The notes beneath the pieces are model-generated. The model saw only the letters and a list, made by a program, of their open reading frames with translations, searched no databases and had not been told where the DNA came from. A program made the translations under genes and the position numbers. Positions 21,682 through 33,650 of a DNA stretch of 64,000 bases are shown one piece after another. This DNA comes from Proteles cristata cristata (taxonomy: Eukaryota > Chordata > Mammalia > Carnivora > Hyaenidae), in NCBI GenBank assembly GCA_017311185.1, contig JAESUZ010001754.1, positions 372,001 to 436,000 of the forward strand. Reading direction: 5' to 3'. Position 1 is the stretch's first letter; each line of letters begins with the position of its first letter.

Positions 21682-23859
21682 TACCCTTTCTCGAGGCCTA
21701 TTGCTCGCAATTGGCATTTGCTTGATGAGGGCTGTGACTGATGGGCGATTACAGGCTGACATGTTCCAGAGACAGGCTCAGCGCTGGCCCCCACACCCAC
21801 CCCCCGCCCCGGGTTGGCATCTTCAGGCAAATCTGTATCTTAGGACCTCACTGTTGTGTAAAGTGCGGACTGGTCAACAGAGAGCTTTTTGGATATTCTG
21901 ACCACATGTGGATTCCTAGCCTTCCTGTTGACCAAAGGGAGAAGCTGGCCGTGTGGCCTCAGGGGCACCGGAGACACTTGTGCTCTAAGTTGCAGACGTG
22001 ACTGGAGTCTGTGTGCTCCAAGGGTCTGCTTGAAGCCCCCGCCTCCGCGTCCTGCAAGACAAAGCTTCTGTCTCCTTCCTAGGCCATCGGGAACCCAGAG
22101 CTTCTGCTGTGGAGGGGGGCGGGGAGGGGGCTCCAGTTTCTCCCAGCCCCTCACCCAGGAAAGAAGCTTCCACTAGTGGGAAAAGTGGCCAGGCTTTTTG
22201 AAGAGAAGAGGGGTATATTCGGAGATAAGAGCGTATGGATGGTGCAAGACAGTGGTAACCTCAACAAAAGGCAAGAAAGAAGGGCACTGAGGAATCATGG
22301 GAGGAAGGACACAGATGAAATTCACAGACAGGCTAGAAACCCTTCCTTGGTAGGAGAGATGAGGGGAACACAGACCTCACTAAGAGCCACACTGCAGCGT
22401 GTGGAAGGAAGGCCAGGAAGGGGCCCTGGAGGGGCGACCTTTTGAACAGATGGGAAGGCCCTGGCGGCAGGAGGAGGCGGAGAAACCGCAAACACAGGCG
22501 GCTTACCAGGCTGGCTTCAGTGCGGCTCTGTGCGGGTAAGTGAACAGCGACTCTTATTAGCTAGGCCTTAGGATGTTAGATTTACCCCTGCTTGTTGGGG
22601 GTGACCTTGAACCTGGGAGCGGTTATAGTTGCCTTCCAGCTCTCAGGCCACACGGTCAGTCCTTTCCCCACGCGCCCAGCCGACATGCTACCTCTCACGT
22701 CGTCATCACCACTATCAGATTTCACGGAGCCCCTGCAGGGGCTCACCCAGACCCCCTGAATCTGAATCTGTTTTTCAACCAGACCCTGGGAGACTTGTGC
22801 ACATTGAGGTCTGAGAAGCAAACCCGAGGACCGTAGCTTTCATGGATGGACGATGGCGTCCCCCTTACTGACTGCTTTGATCCCTGAGCAACAGGGCCAG
22901 ACACGTCTTGGAACCTTAACAGACAAATGTTGAAGGAGTGAAGTAATGAATCTCTGCAGAAGCAAAGGCACTGGGGTGGGAAGGGGGCCCAGAGATAAGA
23001 AAGAAGGCGATCAATCAGCCTGAATGGGTAGCAAGGATTCAGAGAGGTAGAAGAGACTAGAAGTGGAATTCTCTGAACTCCAATTATGGCAGAATGATTG
23101 GTAAAACTTTTATGTGGATAGCAGCCTGCCTATGCAGAAAACATCTTGCGGAACGCACACTGATCTCTTTTACGGATTCTCAAATGCTGTGGAAAAGGCA
23201 TCTCCACGTGGAAAGAAGAGGCGAGAACACTGCGCACAGAGGAAGAGGCGGGAGAAGGAAAAAGAAGGAGGAAGTTTGAACCCAAGAGCTGGGGAAGAGC
23301 AGGGAGGGCTTGCACCCTTCTGCCGCGCGGTTGCTGGAGAAAGCCGAGTAGGTGAGCTCAGATGGAAGAGCAAGGGCTTTAGTCTCTACCCAGAGGTTCC
23401 GGCCTCCAGGCCAAGCCCTCACCGGAGCAGTGCGCTTTGTGGTTTACCGTACTGGGGTTGCAGTAGATGTTGTCTCTACCTGTCACTTCCAGGAACTGAC
23501 AAGGCCCAGGTGAGAGGGAGACGTGGCAGCGTGCGACCAGAGGGGAGGGGATGTGCCGGTGAGCGAGGCAAACGCACTTGACTGCTCGTGGGCTGTGGGG
23601 CTTGGGCGGCTGCTGGCTGTCCCTCCCTCAGGATCAAGAAAGGCCTGGCGGTGCCCCTGCGTGGCCAGTCAGCGCTGGCGACTGAGGAGGTGGGCAGGCT
23701 GGGCCCTGAGGCTGATAGCTACAGGCTGGTGTTGGTCCTGGCCGATGGTTCCACTGGGCCAGGCCACCATCTTGGCTCTAGCACCTCTGAGCAGGGGGAG
23801 GGGCCACCATGGGAAAGCTACTTCACCTCTTCCCTCAGCGTGGACATTTTCATTCTGAA
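21682..23859. other. Intronic stretch, nothing recognised
   Basis: About 2.2 kb of mostly unique-looking sequence. It holds several overlapping chance frames (21840-22176, 23114-23581, 23523-23866) on both strands with no domain or codon signature. Confidence 0.5.
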
Positions 23860-23960
23860 TACTTAAACCACACCTGTGATAGGGACCTTCTTAATTCCCA
23901 CTTTACAGATGAGGAAGCCAAGGCCGAGGGCAGGTCCCTGAGAGAGCTGGCAGTTTGAGT
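23860..23960 (-). mobile_element. MIR SINE fragment
   Basis: CTTAATTCCCACTTTACAGATGAGGAAGCCAAGG in antisense order; the remainder is worn. Confidence 0.65.
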
Positions 23961-24029
23961 CCCCCTCATACCACGGGCTGACCCACCGTGCCCCGCGCAG
24001 CAGGGGAGAGGCAGGCAGAGACTCAAGGT

Positions 24030-24235
24030 GGGCACTCTGGAGCCAGACTTGCATGCCAGCTCGCTGCCGATGGGCTCTGTGAGACTCTCTGAGCCCGTTT
24101 CCTCATCTGTATAACGAGTTTAATTCTAGGAACATCTCAAAGAGTTGTGAATGAGGATGAAGATGAGATGATACCACCCAGTATTATAAAACACTGCCTG
24201 GCATAGAGTAAGTGCTCAGGGAATTCTTGCTTCTG
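24030..24235 (+). mobile_element. MIR SINE
   Basis: CTCTGGAGCCAGACTTGCATG, GAGCCCGTTTCCTCATCTGT, TTGTGAATGAGGATG and CACTGCCTGGCATAGAGTAAGTGCTC; near full length in sense order. Confidence 0.85.
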
Positions 24236-25104
24236 GTATTTGTCGGCTTGGGGGAGGATAAAATATGGTGACTTAGGAGGTGAGTGATGGAAAAGTATCG
24301 GTCCTTTCCCTTCCTCTCCTCCTCCGACCCAACAGGTAGGCTCCGGTCACAGCCTCTGAAGCCGGGTGGGAGTGAATTCCATCCTGTGATGCGGATGCCT
24401 TTTTATGTTGACTTTTTTCAAAGAGCTGGGAGTACGTCCAAGGTGGCAAGTCTCATTTGTATGGATAACGGGCCTAGGAATTATGTCCCATCGAACAACC
24501 CTGGCACCTGCTGGGCTACATTAAGTTTCTGATGTCACCCTGCCCGTCAAAGACGCGGCTGTCACTGGTGCGGCAGGGCTCCCAAGTGCCCCCCGTTCAC
24601 CGCTCCCTCCCTTTCCGTAGGGAGATGTTTGAGAAACAGAGAGAGGGAGGGAGAGAAAGGCTGGCTTGAGGATTCTGTGACTGATGCCAACGACAGTGAC
24701 TACCAACAGGCATGACGAGATGGTGGTGGCAGCCGCTGTCCTTACTGAGGGCGTTACCTGTGCTGCGGGGCTGGATCCTCACGGGGACCCTCATTTTAGG
24801 CCAGATGCGCAGTGGGACACTAACCCCTTGTGGTCTTGCTCCAACCCACGCGGAGTGGGCCTGGCCCACGCTGTCTTCTGGGGAGGCCAGACCTGAGATA
24901 TGAGCTTCCACACGTGAATTTTCACAGACAGTGCTGATCTTGTCCTCCCTGTAGCTGTAAACCACACACCAGCAGCCCCGCACATTGACCTTCCTTTAAT
25001 TACTACGGTCTTGGAAGTGCCTCCAAACCTGAATCCTTAGCGGCAGCAGAAGATCCTTCTCTGGTTGAGACTACGGCCCTCTCTTTAGGGGAAGAGTATT
25101 TGCC
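24236..25104. other. Intronic stretch, nothing recognised
   Basis: Unique-looking; no gene or repeat signature. Confidence 0.5.
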
Positions 25105-25275
25105 CCCGGTAACTGCTCACGGTGCGCTTGCCATGTGTTGTCCACACAGCCCAGGTCAGGAGCTCGCTGGAATAGCAATTTCACTTGTTTTGCAAATGAG
25201 AACCTTGAGGCCCAGAGAGGCCAAACTACTGGCCTGGCATCACCAGCTGACTCCTATTTTAAGTCACTGGAGTCT
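25105..25275 (-). mobile_element. MIR SINE fragment
   Basis: GTTTTGCAAATGAGAACCTTGAGGCCCAGAGAGGCCAAACTACTGG in antisense order. Confidence 0.65.
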
Positions 25276-25384
25276 CAATCCACCCTGCGGAGCCCAGGCC
25301 TTGTCAACACCCTTTTCCTGGGAGACTGCTCGGAGGAGGTGTGAAGTGAGCCGCTCTGGCTCACCACTGAGGTGTTAGGAATTA

Positions 25385-25525
25385 GCTGGCCTCTGTTTTA
25401 CCTAGGGACAAACAGCCTCAGAGGGTGAAGACAGGGCCTCGGTCAAGGTCACACCGCCTGGAAGTGGAAGAGCCGCCTGCCGCTAGCCCAGATCTTCTGC
25501 CTCCACATCTGGTGCCCTTTCCTCT
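25385..25525 (-). mobile_element. MIR SINE fragment
   Basis: CTCAGAGGGTGAAGACAGGG, CGGTCAAGGTCACACCGCCTGGAAGTGG in antisense order, diverged. Confidence 0.5.
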
Positions 25526-25650
25526 ACCCTGCTGTTTGGGAACATCTGCTGGTCAGCCTCAGCGAGTGCCCTGGAAAAACGGCCGGGACCTCATTTCCCT
25601 CAGCTGTCGGTCGGAAGACTTGTCTCCCTTTCTGCCTCTTGTAATATGAA

Positions 25651-25682
25651 GTGTGTGCGTGCGTGCGCACGCGTGTGTGTAT
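25651..25682. repeat. Perfect 32-bp purine-pyrimidine alternation with CG steps
   Basis: A GT/GC alternation without a break, centred on the palindrome GCGTGCGCACGC. CG and CA/TG steps make it a strong Z-DNA candidate. Confidence 0.85.
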
Positions 25683-27130
25683 TTTAAAAATCTTTTGTCA
25701 GCACCAAATTCATCTGAAATTGCAGCAGGAATAATACTTCAGTGCCCTCTTTACGCTCCTTGGTTCTAACAATCTTGCAGTATCAAACGGCCTCCGCTTC
25801 AGAGGAAAAATAATAATGAATGACTTAAAATAACTCTGCGGAGGAAAATGAAGGTTTGATTTGAATTGCAGAGGGAAGAGCTCCCTTTCAGTCCCTCTCG
25901 CTCTTCATTTCCTGGCGAAGGCTTTCCAACTCTGCAAGATTCTTCTACATTCAGAGATTCCAAGAGTCCAGGAACGCCAGAATCAAATTATTTGATCTAC
26001 GAGTATATTTGCCAGGCATCTATCCCCGTCATTCCAAAATACCACCAATATCACCTTAAGGATCGGAAGCACTTAGTGCTTTGCTCTCTCCTTTCCTAAA
26101 CATCGTACGGGGCGCAGGGAACGATATGGCTTTCCTACGACTGTACTGTCTACGCGGCACCTCCGTCTGGGATGCATCAGAGCGGTCCATATGCTGCAGA
26201 AGTCTATCTATCGCCTTAATCACTGTGACCCGTATCAATAGAAGGGAATTCTCAGAAGAAGCCGAAATGCAGATTTACCCAATGAGGCCCTATCCGAGCA
26301 GATTCATTATAACTCCTTGCATAGGCCCCAAGAGGACATGGGGGGTCACGAGTGTAGCATACGCTTTAATAGAAACCCCACTTAACCCACATGGGCATAA
26401 ATGAAGCAGAAATTACTGGAGAAGTATATACTGGCATGTGCTGACCCTGTGGCCCTATTCAATCGTAGTAAAGTTCTGCGGATTTAATACATTTTCTCTG
26501 TGGAGTGTCAATGCAGACAGAGTTGGGAAGAGCCTTGAGAATAGTTCTATTCAACCAAGTAGCCAATAGGAACTCGAGTAATTAATAAAAGTACATCCCT
26601 TTCAAGTACTGTTGTGGCTTGACTGCCCCTTGATTGCATGGATTTGAACAAAGCCAGTTGGGAGGTCGCTAATAGGAACTTATTACTCAGCTGTTATTTA
26701 CAAAATGTACTTTGAGGCTCCGAGTCTGAGTCAGGGGGGTCAGGCAGTGATGGGAAAGAAGAGAGGCTTGGAGTTGAATCTGTGGATACGTTGGAGCCCA
26801 GAGGGAGGGCAGCTGCCACCAGGCTTATATCCCAGGTAAAATGAGGCCACATCAAGGTGCCGGTTGGGGTTGGCTTGCAAAGCGCTGAAGAATGAATCAC
26901 ACCCTGTCCTGGCTGAGCTTTACGACACACAATTTGGGGGTAGGAGTAGGAAAGCCTGACTTTGTCCAACGTTACATGACAGGGGCCAGCACGTCACCAG
27001 AACTCGGAGGAAATGGCCATCAGTCAGAAGCTCAAATTTTAACCCTTGTGTGAATCAAAGGTGCTCCCCCGTCCCCTCACCCTCTGATCTTAGAGCATTA
27101 GCCCACTCTCCCTATCACCTTCTACTACCC
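25683..27130. other. Repeat-poor AT-rich block, candidate conserved non-coding sequence
   Basis: About 1 kb (25683-26690) has no recognisable interspersed repeat, unlike the MIR/L2-dense flanks. It contains AT-rich homeodomain-type motifs (AATAATAATGAATGACTTAAAATAA). From 26100 to 26240 it keeps several CpG dinucleotides. Conservation cannot be measured here. Confidence 0.35.
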
Positions 27131-27152
27131 TCTTTCCACACACGTTCACATT

Positions 27153-27335
27153 TGACCCAATTCCCCCTTCTATCCAAAGACGTGACCCAATTCTCGAGCC
27201 TTCTCCCCCACAGTTCTGACCCAATTCTCTCATCATTTCCACAAAGAGGTGACCCAATTTGGTTCCATCCTTCCCCATGCACATGCGATAACATTCCCCC
27301 TACGCCTCCCCACACTACAGATCTGACCTAATTTC
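27153..27335. repeat. Degenerate 33-bp minisatellite with TGACCCAATT core
   Basis: The decamer TGACCCAATT recurs at 27153, 27183, 27217 and 27250, and as TGACCTAATT at 27324. Spacings are 30, 34, 33 and 74 (about two units). Between cores the sequence is pyrimidine-rich (CCTTC, TCCCCCACA) and similar from unit to unit. Confidence 0.8.
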
Positions 27336-27940
27336 CACCTCCATGCTAGTCATTCACACCTGTTCCCCTCCCCCACCCCGCTGGACGGGAGCCAGCCAGT
27401 TACCTTGCCTTTTCTACAGGTGACACCAGCCCCTTCTTTTAATACCGAAGACAGAGCCGCACCTCTGACAGCAACGTTTTCTCTCGCCAGGCACGTTCTT
27501 AGGCATTTGGCCTGATTCTCCCACTCCTCAAACCCTACTGGGGTCGTCGATGTGATCACACCCCCTCTTCCCAAGGACATGTGGTGTGTGTCACTGCCGG
27601 AATGTCCGGCCCTCCGGCACAGTTGCCAACATCCCTAAAGTTTTCAGCACAACCAGAGCAGCCAATTATTTAGGCACCTGGCACGGCCAGAGGGAACCGC
27701 ACAGCTGCCCGTGCCTTAATCTGATATTCGATTATTAGGTTATTTTTGAAGAAATCATTTTGTTGGCAGCACAGCCGTCAGTATTTTGACTTTTTTTTAA
27801 AGAGAAAAAATAGGATGTGGGAACAGTTCCGGTGAACTGTGGTGGGCAGTCAGGGCTAACGGCCTTTACAGGAAGACGTGGAAAACAGCAAAGTCACCTG
27901 CCATGGATTGCCCCCCTTGCTATGCCCATGGGACTCCTTA
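27336..27940. other. Intronic stretch, nothing recognised
   Basis: Unique-looking. A single RE1 left half (TTCAGCAC at 27643-27650) occurs without a right half. Confidence 0.5.
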
Positions 27941-27953
27941 AGAAGTTATAGGA

Positions 27954-28124
27954 AGGGCTTCTGGGTGGCTCAGTCAGTTAAGTGTCCGACTTTGGCTCCG
28001 ATCATGATCTCACATTTCGTGGGTTTGAGCCCCGCATCAGGCTCTGTGCTGGCGGCCAGCTCGGAGCCTGGAGCCTGTTTCCAATTCTGTGTCTCCCTCC
28101 CTCTTTGACCCTCCCCTGCTCACG

Positions 28125-28165
<41 letters not shown>

Positions 28166-28198
28166 AAATAAATAAAACATTAAAAAAATGAAAAAAAA
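27954..28198 (+). mobile_element. SINEC, sense orientation
   Basis: GGGCTTCTGGGTGGCTCAG head, GTCCGACTTTGGCTCCGATC, GGCTCTGTGCTGGCGGCCAG, a long (TC)n at 28130-28163 and AAATAAATAAAACATT tail. TSD AGAAGTTATAGGA / AAGAGGTTATAAGA. Confidence 0.95.
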
Positions 28199-28212
28199 AG
28201 AGGTTATAAGAG

Positions 28213-28736
28213 AGTGCTCTCCATGGACTCCTCATTCTCGGCTGCTACCTAATTAAAAAGTAAATATATTTCGATGATCACAAATGATTTTTATTTAGCC
28301 ACTAGGAATCAGACCACAATCATGTTTGCATTTTATAAAAGCTCCTACACAGGTGTCACGTGACAAGGGTACTGGGTATTACCAATTTTGGAGACTGATT
28401 TGAGTGAATGACCTTGGGCTGGGAGCAGGTGGTAGGGTGAAGGTGGGAGAGGGGTTTACAGCCTCACCCTTGCTTCTGTAACTGTTCCTTTGTCCCTGTC
28501 CAGTGGTCGGCTTGTGTTTGATGCATGAAGAGCCCGTGGCTCTCCTCCATTTTCTCTGAACTCTGAGCTGGGGGGGACACTCGAGGTGGAACTAGAATTA
28601 GAAATAGTTGTTTCGGCAAATCCAGCCTATTGCTGGGAACAGAGTTTCTCTTCTAAAATGAAGCACCATGAGGTGAAAACCTTTGGATACTGTAGAGAAT
28701 GTTCCAAATGTTCTTATTACGATGACAATCCCTATG
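28213..28736. other. Intronic stretch, nothing recognised
   Basis: AT-rich, unique-looking; no element found. Confidence 0.5.
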
Positions 28737-28865
28737 ATCATCACTTTATCACCATCTCCATCATCACCAGCTTCATCACTACCTCTTCATCACCTCCACC
28801 GTCACCACCACCACCACCATCAACTCCATTACCATTATCTTCATTGTTGCCATCATCACCACACC
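28737..28865. repeat. (CAT/CAC/TCC)n trinucleotide-rich tract
   Basis: Interrupted CAT, CAC and ACC triplets, purest at 28797-28822. It yields chance frames rich in His, Ser, Thr or Pro; none is a gene. Confidence 0.85.
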
Positions 28866-28916
28866 TAACAACTGATTCTGTCCTGCATGCCTCCATTCTT
28901 TTCCTCCTGTCAACCT

Positions 28917-29120
28917 GGTGGTTTTTTTGTTTTTTTTTTTGAGAAAGAGAGAGGGAGAAGGAGAAGTAGAGGAAGAGGGAGAAGGAAAGAGAGAATCTTA
29001 AGCAGGCTCCAAGCACAGCATGGGGCCCCACGTGGGACTTGATCTCACAACTGTGAGATCATGACCTGATTCGAAATCAAGAGTCAGATGCTTAACCAAC
29101 TGAGGCACCCAGGCACCTCA
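28917..29120 (-). mobile_element. Older CAN SINE, antisense
   Basis: T-run, GA-rich segment (GGGAGAAGGAGAAG), CTTAAGCAGGCTCCAAGCAC, CAACTGAGGCACCCAGGCACC. A perfect 13-bp TSD, CTCCTGTCAACCT, at 28904-28916 and 29121-29133. Confidence 0.95.
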
Positions 29121-29133
29121 CTCCTGTCAACCT

Positions 29134-29984
29134 TTATATATATATTTATTTATTTATTTTTATGAAGAATAGGAATGAAACATAGAAAAATCATTTCCTA
29201 TGTTATTTTCTTTAAGAATTTATATCTGTTTTCTTCATAAATAAGTTAGAAGCTCAAGATCTGCCTATTCATATGCATTATTGATTGATCAGCCTATCTA
29301 CCCATTAATCAGTCAGTCTATCCATCCATCCAACTGTCCATCCATCCATCATCTCTCTCTCTCTATCTCTATGTATCAACTTTTTCTTTCTCTTTTTGGT
29401 TGTATTTCTAGGACTTTCCCCTTTTTCTTCAGGCCTCCACCCTCACTTGCTGTTTGTTTGGAGCTCAAAGCCTAAAGCTAACTGATGGAGCAACTTAGCC
29501 CATAGAGAATGCTTCCAAACACCCTAGTACAGAGACCAGAACTTTCTTATTTAGAAAGAACATGATGAAGAGCAACTAAACTATTTTATCTTTCTGTGGG
29601 AAAATGAGTACACGTCTTTATTCAGCATCAAAAGTTTCTAAAATGGAAGAAGTCAGCAAATCCAAGCCTTTGGTTGGCAGCCAGTGCTTTAGGGCCATGA
29701 TGTGCACATTGTTGACATCCAGTGAGTGAGTCCTTGTTGAACTGGATTTGAGTGTCAGCTTTTGGACAGGAAAGGAATTAAATCCATAGTCCCTTGGGCT
29801 GCCACCCATATTCTCAGTCTCTTTTTGGGTCACATCCCTAATATTTCCCAGGCCTCCCTTTTGTCCTTTATCAAAATTCATGACCCTGATGCTGAAGTAA
29901 AATTGATTATCAATGTTTGGAATCCATTGGGCATACAGAGTTTAAGTCCCAACTCCTCCAACAGCTAACCTGAAAAGATAATTT
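29134..29984. other. AT-rich intronic stretch with simple repeats
   Basis: (ATTT)n at 29142-29162 and (CATC)n/(CT)n at 29322-29372. Otherwise unique-looking. Confidence 0.55.
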
Positions 29985-30150
29985 TTCTTTTGGCCGCAGT
30001 TCTCTCATCTGTGCAATGGGAATCAATGCCGTACAGGAAACACTGTAGGGATTGAATGAAAGGTCTGTACGGTTGTAGCTCCCAAAGCACCCAGCCCATG
30101 GTAGGCGTGTGCTTGGTACACGTACATTTCTTGTGAAATATATCACTTCC
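29985..30150 (+). mobile_element. MIR SINE fragment
   Basis: GTTCTCTCATCTGTGCAATGGGAATCAATGC, then GGGATTGAATGAAAGG, CCAAAGCACCCAGCCCATGGTAGGCG in sense order. Confidence 0.75.
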
Positions 30151-30439
30151 TCCTCTCTCTGTGGTGTGCATTTCCAGTATAGCCAAAGGATGCTTGGGCT
30201 GCATGCTCTTAGGGATCAGCTCTCCCTTCTACCATCGGCTTGTCTTTACAATGGTCAGCCCTTAGGAGAATCTGATCATTGAATTAGGGAAGTGTAACAT
30301 AGGTGGGTCAGGGGGCAGAATTTCCCTTTGAACTTGCTGCCTTTTTACCCCCTGCAAGAATACTCTGAGACAGCCCATCACCATGGACTGGGACGGTTCC
30401 CACAGTGTGGTGATGCCTGGAGACGGAGCTGCAGAGGGG

Positions 30440-30660
30440 GAAGCCCCCTGCTGGCGTGAAGAGAGTGAACAGGGAGCCCTGAACCTGACTCCCACCACTG
30501 CACCTGTTAGCTGTGTGGCTTTGGGCAAATTACTTAATCTCTCAATTCCTTAATCTCTCCTTCCTGCTAGGTGGGGATCCTAAAACAGATACTGTGTATT
30601 GTTCTGAGGATACGATAAAACCACTTGACACCTAGGAATGTGCTCAGGAGATGTTGTTTT
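30440..30660 (+). mobile_element. MIR SINE
   Basis: CTGACTCCCACCACTGCACC, TTAGCTGTGTGGCTTTGGGCAAATTACTTAATCTCTC and the AGGAATGTGCTCAGGAGATGTT end, in sense order. Confidence 0.8.
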
Positions 30661-32549
30661 CCTCTCTTCCTTCTCTCTCTATCCTCTCTTTCATTTTGAA
30701 GGCATTCTTTTCTTTGCATTCCCTTTTCTTCCCAGGTTTTGTGATATCAGATTTTGAGAAATGCTGGCCACTCACCGGTGGCTTGTACGGAACCTACAGT
30801 TATCAGCAGGGTGGACGCTAAAAAAATCCAATAAGCAATGAGTGTTTGTATAAATAAGAATAGCACCAACACAATTATTTGGGATCATTATTAAATTGTG
30901 AAATCAAATGAAGCCAAAGTGATAATAATTGCACTGAAAAGTCAGTGGACAGCTACACCCTCTAATTTGTTTGAAAATACTACCCTACTTTGTTATTGAT
31001 GCTTAATCATGCAATTATTAAAAAGAAGACCTCCAAACTGACAATACTAATAATGGTGATAAATCTTCCCGACATGGAGGGCTCTCACTTTGTTTTAATT
31101 GAAGGCAAGCTATGGAAGTGTTTTCCCTCATTTGAAAAAAATCTTCCTTTTTTTCTCAGGCCATCTGTCTGGCTATTAAAATCCCATCAGCTTCATTGCG
31201 AGAACGCTTACTTCCCCCACGCCTGCCATCCCAAAGGGGGCTCTTAGAGCCAACTAGATCACGACAGCTCAGGCCCCTCCAAAGGAAAAGTATGTTGCTC
31301 TCAACTCATCTTTTGAGGCATCCTGTCTTTCTTCCCTGGCTTCTCTGTTCTTGGCTGCAAAGGCGGTGATTGATTTCCAGGCCCCCCCATTAATACCCAG
31401 CAATTAGTTTATACCTTCAATAATGTGTTGATTTGTTCAACTGTTTAAGAAATAACTGTCTCTTCTCAGCAGGCTAGGCTGTAACGAGACAGTGCTGGAT
31501 CTTCAGGACAAATGCGCTCGGGGTGAAGTTCCACACTACAATTTTAAGAGCCTGCTCTGTAGATGAGCCCATGGAACTAAGTGGTTGAGTCAGGATCAAA
31601 GGTAGGGAAGGAAAGACCCATGTTCCTCTGCTCTGATCCAACACCTGGTGTCCTAACCCACATTATTCCAAACTTGCCCTATGTGCCTCCAAATCCTTTC
31701 TGCCGTGATGGTCATGTAAGACAGTCATTACTATTAGTCCAAGTCTGGCCTCACCCCCCTGCCAGGCACAATCATTACTGAGAAAGCTCATAGAGCCTCT
31801 TCACTCTCGGGGCAAATCCGTCCATGTTGGAAAGACTCTAGAAAGAAATCCCTTCACCTCTGGTAGATGCAGAGGAAAGGGCTAATTCCTCTCGCCAGGT
31901 GGTCTTGGGAGGGACCTCTTGGAAGACCCTGCAGGAAAACAGAGGGAAAGTCCTCCAGCTCAAGCCATTGTGTCAACAGGGCAGGCAGGATCACGACCTC
32001 TCTCTGGGCTGTCGTCCACATGACTGTCCTTCTATGGATCTAAGAATGGGTCACATTTTAACTAAGAGCTGAGTGTTCCCGATGCCATAGAAAGGCTCTT
32101 GGAGTCCAAGCAATTGCTGTGGAGTGGCCTCTGACCTTCTCTTCACTTTCCACCCCAGTCCCCCTTTATCACTAAAGAAAAAAGGCTGTTGAGTAATGGG
32201 GATCAAGGGACACCAGTCTCTCCATCTTTTTCAAACCTGGGGGACGGTTTATAAGTCAGAATGGTGCATTTGCTAAGTGAATGATGGGCTTTTGTGGTAT
32301 CTGAGATGAATTTCGTTGGTATAGGGAGGGACATTTAAACAGACTTATGTGGAGTATTTTTAACGTGTGTTAAAATTTTAACTAGCGCATTAAGCCAGCA
32401 ATTCCTTGACTGTTATTGCTTAGGATGAGGCTAAAACAGGATCAATTAAGGTAAGTGTTAAGTTAATAACGATATAAGTGGTACCTGGACACGGCAAACT
32501 TAATGAAGGCAGTACCCAAATGGTGGAAGGGTGGGAAATCTTGACTTAA
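30661..32549. other. Repeat-poor AT-rich block, candidate conserved non-coding sequence
   Basis: Almost 1.9 kb without a recognised interspersed repeat. TAAT-core motifs are dense at 30890-31070 (TGCTTAATCATGCAATTATTAAAA) and at 32330-32480. This is the longest such gap inside the repeat-dense half of the intron. Confidence 0.35.
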
Positions 32550-32755
32550 AACATCAACGATCTTTTGAGCCCCTACTCTGCATACAAGCCCTTTATAGAG
32601 ATTATTTTACAATTTATAACCCACTTTGTGGCAGATAAGACACAGCAGAGATGAACCCCCTCCCCCTGAGGCTGCAGACCTGGTCGGGATTCAAACCCAC
32701 GCCCGTCTGATGCCCCCACAGGGCTCTTGCGGCTGGATCGCGCTGCTTAATCAAT
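32550..32755 (-). mobile_element. MIR SINE fragment
   Basis: GAGCCCCTACTCTGCATACAAGCCC, TATTTTACAATTTATAACCC and GGGATTCAAACCCACGCCC in antisense order, diverged. Confidence 0.6.
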
Positions 32756-33640
32756 CAGGGAAGAAACGAGGGCAGGTTCTAGGGAAAATCTATGGTCCCA
32801 GGATGCTTGGCTGTGTGGTCCTGTCCCCTGGCCTGTAATTTTAGCCCAAGTCCTGGCCACAGGCTTTGTGGCTTCATCGCTCAGTCCACAAACACACCTC
32901 CCCTGCCTGGTCGTTCGCTGCACTCTCTGGGGCTCAGTGAGTTCTCCTCCCGCAGTGTTTTCGGGACTTGAAGGGGGTGTCTGGCCCTGCCTGGGGCAAG
33001 GCAGGCCCTTCTCTGCATCCTGCTGCTGCTTCTCTTCCCTCCGACCAACTGTCACGGACCCTGCGGCTCCAGTGTCCCATCTGCTCCGAGAGGGGATGGC
33101 CCCGCGCTCAGCCGCCTTCCCTCCCTCCCAGCGGCCTCTGCCCATCCTTTCCATGCTCCCCTCCCCCAACACCAACCTTGTTGAGCTTCTGTTCCTGCCT
33201 CCTGCTCTCCCCCAGCTCTCCCTGTTTAAGCCACGGTCTCAGACCTGGTGTGGGGGTGGGGGGCGGCCTCCTTTCCCTGCATTACTGTTCCCTCTTTGCC
33301 TCGCATCAGCCACCCCACCCATTCTGCCTGTGGCCATGTGCTTGTAACCCTGGTGCCCGGTACCGAAGCCCACCGGGAAGCCCGAAAGCATGATGTTCTC
33401 AAGCTGGAGGGGAGGCCCTTTGAAACAGACTTTCCTGGCCAAGTTCTTATGTTCTCCTGGGAACTCAGGCCTGGGGGAGGGGCTCTGCTGTTCCCAGGCT
33501 GCGGCCTGGAGAGGCGCCTGTTCTCTGAGCTGCCGTTTGCGTGGCGCGCCGAGACTCGAACCACTGCATCCCTCCCACCCTCCATCCGTTTTTCCATCCT
33601 TCCTTCCTTTCCTCCCATCCCCGCACCGTTCTTTCCTTTA
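32756..33640. other. Intronic stretch, nothing recognised
   Basis: GC-richer unique-looking sequence. Frames of 130-159 codons on both strands overlap one another and lack domains. Confidence 0.5.
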
Positions 33641-33650
33641 AAAACTTTTT

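Noticed and set aside
27153..27335. CRISPR-like spaced repeat
   Set aside because: The 10-bp core is too short, spacers resemble one another, and the context is a mammalian intron. It is a degenerate minisatellite.
27643..27663. Second REST site (TTCAGCAC…)
   Set aside because: The left half is good but the following bases do not match the right half at any usual spacing.
27954..28030. tRNA gene at the SINE head
   Set aside because: The tRNA-like 5' part belongs to a CAN SINE with A-tail and TSD; the same applies to all other SINE heads here.
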